DNA of 16,671 nt from DATLFP01 sp035540955. GTDB lineage: Bacteria > Actinomycetota > Acidimicrobiia > Acidimicrobiales > CADCSY01. Position 1 is the first letter of the stretch; the number at the start of each line of letters is the position of its first letter. The notes beneath the pieces are model-generated. The model was not told where the DNA came from and searched no databases. It was given only the letters and a program-made list of their open reading frames with translations. The position numbers were made by a program, and so were the translations under genes. Where the stretch lies: the NCBI GenBank assembly GCA_035540955.1, contig DATLFP010000188.1, forward strand, positions 1 through 16,671, in the 5' to 3' direction. Of the stretch, positions 13,873-16,671 are shown one piece after another.

Positions 13873-15152
13873 GCGGGGACCTCTCGGCCGTCGACGTCAT
13901 CCGGGCCAAGCGCGACGGCGGCACCCTCTCCGACGAGCAGGTGCGGTGGTTCATCGACGCCTACACCAACGGCCGGGTGGCCGACGAGCAGGCCTCGGCC
14001 CTGCTCATGGCCATCGTGTGGCGGGGCATGGAGCCGGGCGAGCTGGCCACCTGGACCGACGCCATGATCCGCTCCGGCGAGCGCCTCGACCTCTCGGCGG
14101 TCGACCGGCCGACGGTCGACAAGCACTCGACGGGCGGCGTGGGCGACAAGATCTCCCTTCCCCTCGTGCCGCTCGTCGCCGCCTGCGGCGCCGCTGTTCC
14201 CCAGCTCTCGGGCCGCGGGCTCGGCCACACCGGCGGGACGCTCGACAAGCTCGAGGCGGTCGCCGGGGTGCGGGTGGCGCTCGACAACGACGAGATCGTC
14301 GAGCAGCTGCGCACCGTCGGCTGCGTCATCTGCGCGGCGAGCCCGTCGCTGGCGCCTGCCGACCGCAAGCTCTACGCGCTGCGCGACGTCACTGCCACGG
14401 TCGAGTCGATCCCGCTGATCGCGTCGTCGATCATGTCGAAGAAGATCGCCGAGGGCACCGAGTCGCTCGTGCTCGACGTGAAGTTCGGCAGCGGGGCCTT
14501 CATGAAGGAGGTGGCGATGGCACGCGAGCTGGCCGAGACGATGGTCGAGATCGGCGACCGCAACGGCGTGCGCACCACCGCCTTCCTCACCGCCATGACC
14601 TCGCCGCTCGGCCGCTCGGCCGGCAATGCCCTCGAGATCGCCGAGACCCTCGAGGTCCTCGACGGCCGCGGGCCGGCCGATGTCGCCGAGCTCACGCTCG
14701 TCCTCGCGCGTGAGATGCTCGCCCTCGCCGGCGTCGACGCCGATCCGGCCGCCGCCCTCGCCGACGGCTCGGCGCGGTCCCGGTGGGACGACATGGTCCG
14801 GGCCCAGGGTGGCGACCCCTCGGCGGCGCTGCCGGTCGCCGCCCACACCCGGGTGATCGACGCCCCCGCCGCCGGCTACCTGACCCGGCTCGACGCCATG
14901 GGCATCGGCGTCGCCGCCTGGCGGCTCGGCGCCGGCAGGGAGCGCAAGGACGACGCGGTGAGCGCCACCGCCGGGGTCACCTGGACGGCGGGCGTCGGCG
15001 ACGCGGTCGAGGCCGGCGAGCCCCTGGTCGTGCTCCACGCCGACGATCCCGCTCGCCTCGATGCCGTGGAGCCCGCCGCCCGGGCCGCCTTCGAGGTCGG
15101 CCCCGAGCCGCCCGAGCCGGCGCCGCTCGTCATGGATCGGATCGGGTCGTGA
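13869..15152 (+). CDS. deoA: Thymidine / pyrimidine-nucleoside phosphorylase
   Basis: This encodes 427 aa from GTG 13869 (GGAG at 13857-13860, 8-nt spacing), overlapping the cdd stop. It phosphorolyses thymidine or deoxyuridine, and perhaps uridine, to base plus (deoxy)ribose-1-phosphate. Motifs are the phosphate-binding KHSTGGVGDK (85-94), the family signature SGRGLGHTGGTLDKLE (114-129), DRKLYALRDVTATVES (165-180) and IASSIMSKKIAEG (184-196). Arg172, Ser187 and Lys191 line up with the base-binding Arg171, Ser186 and Lys190 of E. coli DeoA. LVLDVKFGSGAFMK (200-213) follows. Whether it is a strict thymidine phosphorylase or a broader pyrimidine phosphorylase (Pdp) cannot be decided by eye. Uracil from it could feed Upp encoded at 5647-6273. 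Confidence 0.94.
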   Translation: MSGDLSAVDVIRAKRDGGTLSDEQVRWFIDAYTNGRVADEQASALLMAIVWRGMEPGELATWTDAMIRSGERLDLSAVDRPTVDKHSTGGVGDKISLPLVPLVAACGAAVPQLSGRGLGHTGGTLDKLEAVAGVRVALDNDEIVEQLRTVGCVICAASPSLAPADRKLYALRDVTATVESIPLIASSIMSKKIAEGTESLVLDVKFGSGAFMKEVAMARELAETMVEIGDRNGVRTTAFLTAMTSPLGRSAGNALEIAETLEVLDGRGPADVAELTLVLAREMLALAGVDADPAAALADGSARSRWDDMVRAQGGDPSAALPVAAHTRVIDAPAAGYLTRLDAMGIGVAAWRLGAGRERKDDAVSATAGVTWTAGVGDAVEAGEPLVVLHADDPARLDAVEPAARAAFEVGPEPPEPAPLVMDRIGS

Positions 15153-15156
15153 GCCG

Positions 15157-16011
15157 GTGCTGACCGCCGAACAGCTGCGGGCGTGGGAGCGCGACGGGTT
15201 CCTCGTGCTCGAGGACTTCGTCTCGCCGGGGCGGTGCGACGAGCTCAAGGCCCGGGCGCACGAGCTGATCGCCGGGTTCGACCCCGACGAGGTCCAGTCG
15301 GTGTTCTCGACGCACGAGCAGACCCGTACCAGCGACGAGTGGTTCCTCACCTCGGGCGACACGATCCGGTTCTTCGTCGAGGAGGAGGACACGCGGACGG
15401 TCAACAAGATCGGCCACGCCCTCCACGACCTCGACCCGGTGTTCGACGGGTTCTCCCGGATGGCGGGCCTGGCCGAGATCGCCCAGGACATCGGGTTGGC
15501 CGATCCGTTGCTGCTCCAGTCGATGTACATCCTCAAGGCGCCCCACGTCGGCGGCGAGGTCACGTCCCACACCGACCACACGTTCCTGTGGACCGACCCG
15601 CCGTCGGTGGTCGGGTTCTGGTTCGCCATCGAGGAGGCGACCCTCGAGAACGGGTGCATGTGGGCGCTGCCGGGCGGGCACCGGCTGCCGGTCCGCAAGC
15701 GGTTCCGGCGGGCGAGGGCCGAAGACGTCGACGCCGGGACGGTGTTCGACACCTTCGACCCCGAGCCGTACCCGTCTTCCCTCGACGGTCGGGACGAGAT
15801 CCCGCTGCCGGCGCGGAAGGGGACGCTGATCCTGCTCCACGGCCTCCTCCCGCACCGCAGCGACGCCAACCGGTCGGACCGGCCCCGCGACGCCTACACC
15901 GTGCACGTCATCGACGGGACCGCCGACTACCCGGCCGACAACTGGCTGCAGCGCGATCGAGCGCTTCCCCTGCGCGGCTTCGCTGTGCCAGGAGGCGCCG
16001 CCGCCGGCTGA
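15157..16011 (+). CDS. PHYHD1-like phytanoyl-CoA dioxygenase family protein
   Basis: This encodes 284 aa from GTG 15157, 4 nt after the deoA stop, to TGA 16009-16011. It shows the PhyH oxygenase core: His138-Thr-Asp140 (SHTDHTFLW), ATLENGCMWALPGGH (161-175), distal His233 (LLPHRS) and Arg244 (RPRDAYTVHVID) for 2-oxoglutarate. The overall pattern (APHVGGEVTSH, ENGCMWALPGGH, HGLLPHRSDANRS) resembles animal PHYHD1 more than the PhyH at 1989-2795, so the two are not recent duplicates. All iron ligands are present, so a 2-oxoglutarate-dependent oxygenase is expected. Position as the last gene of a nucleoside uptake/catabolism operon, often occupied by adenosine deaminase in other actinobacteria, suggests but does not prove a nucleoside- or base-related substrate. 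Confidence 0.9.
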   Translation: MLTAEQLRAWERDGFLVLEDFVSPGRCDELKARAHELIAGFDPDEVQSVFSTHEQTRTSDEWFLTSGDTIRFFVEEEDTRTVNKIGHALHDLDPVFDGFSRMAGLAEIAQDIGLADPLLLQSMYILKAPHVGGEVTSHTDHTFLWTDPPSVVGFWFAIEEATLENGCMWALPGGHRLPVRKRFRRARAEDVDAGTVFDTFDPEPYPSSLDGRDEIPLPARKGTLILLHGLLPHRSDANRSDRPRDAYTVHVIDGTADYPADNWLQRDRALPLRGFAVPGGAAAG

Positions 16012-16053
16012 CCGCGCCGCTGGCTGACCGCGCCGCTGGCTGACCGCGCAGCG
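16006..16053. repeat. 16-bp tandem repeat spanning the stop codon of the PHYHD1-like gene
   Basis: GGCTGACCGCGCCGCT occurs at 16006-16021 and 16022-16037. A third copy at 16038-16053 is diverged in its last bases (GGCTGACCGCGCAGCG). The first copy contains the gene's final Gly codon and TGA stop, so GGCTGA is repeated three times. This mirrors the 25-bp array at the end of the other PhyH gene in arrangement but not in sequence. Confidence 0.85.
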
Positions 16054-16058
16054 CCGCG

Positions 16059-16085
16059 GGCCGGAGCGACCGGCCGTCTCTTCAG
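16059..16085 (+). terminator. Putative terminator of the nucleoside operon
   Basis: GGCCGG (16059-16064) and CCGGCC (16070-16075) form a perfect 6-bp G/C stem with a 5-nt AGCGA loop, followed by GTCTCTTCAG at 16076-16085 instead of a clean T-run. It lies about 50 bp after the last gene of the plus-strand operon and before a minus-strand gene, the right place for a terminator. The weak T-tract keeps confidence moderate. Confidence 0.45.
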
Positions 16086-16200
16086 TTGTCAAGGTTCGTG
16101 CGATGTCTGCGGGGAGGGTCGAGCGGCCGCCCGCGTCGCAGCGGCATCGATGGGTTCCCGCGCCCGTCGGCGGCCCGGCGATCGATGGCGCCGGCTGGGG
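16086..16200. other. Convergent intergenic stretch without a recognised gene
   Basis: Between the putative terminator and the HNH gene stop I see no supported coding region. Open frames here on the plus strand continue into the antisense of the HNH gene and look like compositional shadows. GATCGATGG-type words occur (near 16145 and 16182) but form no clear array. Confidence 0.5.
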
Positions 16201-16671
16201 TCAGCCGTCGTCGGGTGGCGGAGGACGCTCGTACTCGATGCCGCCATCGGGCCGGTGCCACTCCCAACCCCGAGCGCCTCGTTCGTACCGGTGGCCGCCG
16301 TAGGTCTTGCGGTCGTGATCGGCGGTGCACAGCCCGGCCAGCTCGTCGAGCGTGGTGCGGCGGGTCGAGGCGTACTCCTCGATGTGGTCGATCTCGGCGA
16401 TCGGACGGCCGCACGAAGGCCGCACGCACCGTCCTCCGTCGCGCACGAGCACGGCGGTCTCCTGCACCGCCGATGGCTGGTGGCGGGCGTGCACGACGGT
16501 CCGGATGTCGACGCCGTCGCGGATGACGATCCGCAGCAGGGCGTCGCCGAAGATGGCTCTCGCCGTCTCCACCGGCACCGGGCCGATGCCGGCGATCTCG
16601 CACATCTCGCCGGCCGCGACCGATCCCCGCCGCAGCGACTCGAGGTTCACGATCCCGATCAGCTCGCGACG
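16201..16671 (-). CDS. HNH endonuclease of the DUF222/13E12 type, C-terminal part (5' end outside window)
   Basis: The minus-strand frame is open from the window edge and ends at TGA 16203-16201, giving 156 residues without a needed start; a GTG at 16650 is internal. The segment EIAGIGPVPVETARAIFGDA followed by a GVDIRTVVHARHQPSAVQ-like stretch matches the region before the HNH domain in actinobacterial DUF222 proteins. The HNH fold shows Cys82 and Cys87 (RCVRPSCG), Asp95-His96 (EIDHIEEY), Cys115 (AGLC) and His119 (ADHDRKT). The central position usually occupied by Asn (LDNL) reads LDEL here. These proteins are frequent multicopy genes of actinobacterial genomes with unknown roles, possibly selfish. 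The product is probably a DNA-cleaving metal-dependent enzyme. It converges on the nucleoside operon. Confidence 0.85.
   Translation of the reverse strand, partial: RRELIGIVNLESLRRGSVAAGEMCEIAGIGPVPVETARAIFGDALLRIVIRDGVDIRTVVHARHQPSAVQETAVLVRDGGRCVRPSCGRPIAEIDHIEEYASTRRTTLDELAGLCTADHDRKTYGGHRYERGARGWEWHRPDGGIEYERPPPPDDG

Noticed and set aside
13620..15869. 749-codon minus-strand open frame opposite cdd, deoA and the PHYHD1-like gene
   Set aside because: It is antisense to three genes with clear family motifs and has no recognisable domain or ribosome site.
1989..16011. The two PhyH genes as a duplicated pair
   Set aside because: They share only the iron-ligand scheme; the second resembles PHYHD1 and the first does not, so recent duplication is unlikely.

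Overview
The window is high-GC DNA (about 70% by eye) with many GTG starts, one TTG start and heavily overlapping genes. The gene content suggests a high-GC actinobacterium, probably of the Acidimicrobiia type. Supporting clues are a long SpoIIE-type phosphatase with a fused RsbW-like ATPase domain, a DUF222/13E12-type HNH nuclease fragment, a lipoprotein-type nucleoside-binding protein, and a small acidic protein with a DVPEADALEQ motif. The lineage is an inference.

Left part (1-2795): the C-terminal end of a TetR-family regulator is followed 17 nt later by a ferritin-like diiron protein. Convergent to it is a 61-aa acidic, repeat-containing protein. Divergent from that small gene is an alkyltransferase-like DNA-repair protein (MGMT fold, catalytic Cys replaced by Trp). 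A 25-bp tandem repeat then separates it from a minus-strand phytanoyl-CoA-dioxygenase-like (PhyH) gene; the repeat starts at that gene's stop codon.

Middle (2815-8182): three minus-strand genes run upp (uracil phosphoribosyltransferase) > SpoIIE phosphatase (2 TM, PAS, 2 GAF, PP2C, HATPase) > PhyH. Divergent from upp, across an array of five 17-bp repeats, is a queuosine-salvage (Q_salvage/DUF2419, QNG1-like) gene. A purine nucleoside phosphorylase gene converges on it.

Right part (8183-16082): a plus-strand operon holds a BmpA/PnrA-like nucleoside-binding lipoprotein, a double-domain ABC ATPase, two permeases, cytidine deaminase, thymidine/pyrimidine-nucleoside phosphorylase and a PHYHD1-like dioxygenase. 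From the ATPase onward the genes overlap or nearly touch. A very long hairpin sits between the lipoprotein gene and the ATPase gene, and a likely terminator hairpin follows the last gene. The window ends in the 3' part of an HNH endonuclease gene on the minus strand.

Taken together, 5647-16011 reads as a nucleoside scavenging island. Nucleosides are imported by the ABC transporter, cytidine is deaminated, nucleosides are split by two phosphorylases, and uracil is returned to UMP by Upp. The queuosine-nucleotide hydrolase fits this theme and is the most interesting gene of the island. The second notable signal is four unrelated short tandem-repeat arrays. Two include a PhyH stop codon, and two lie between divergent nucleoside-salvage genes. 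I did not find a defence system, CRISPR array, insertion sequence, tRNA or rRNA.
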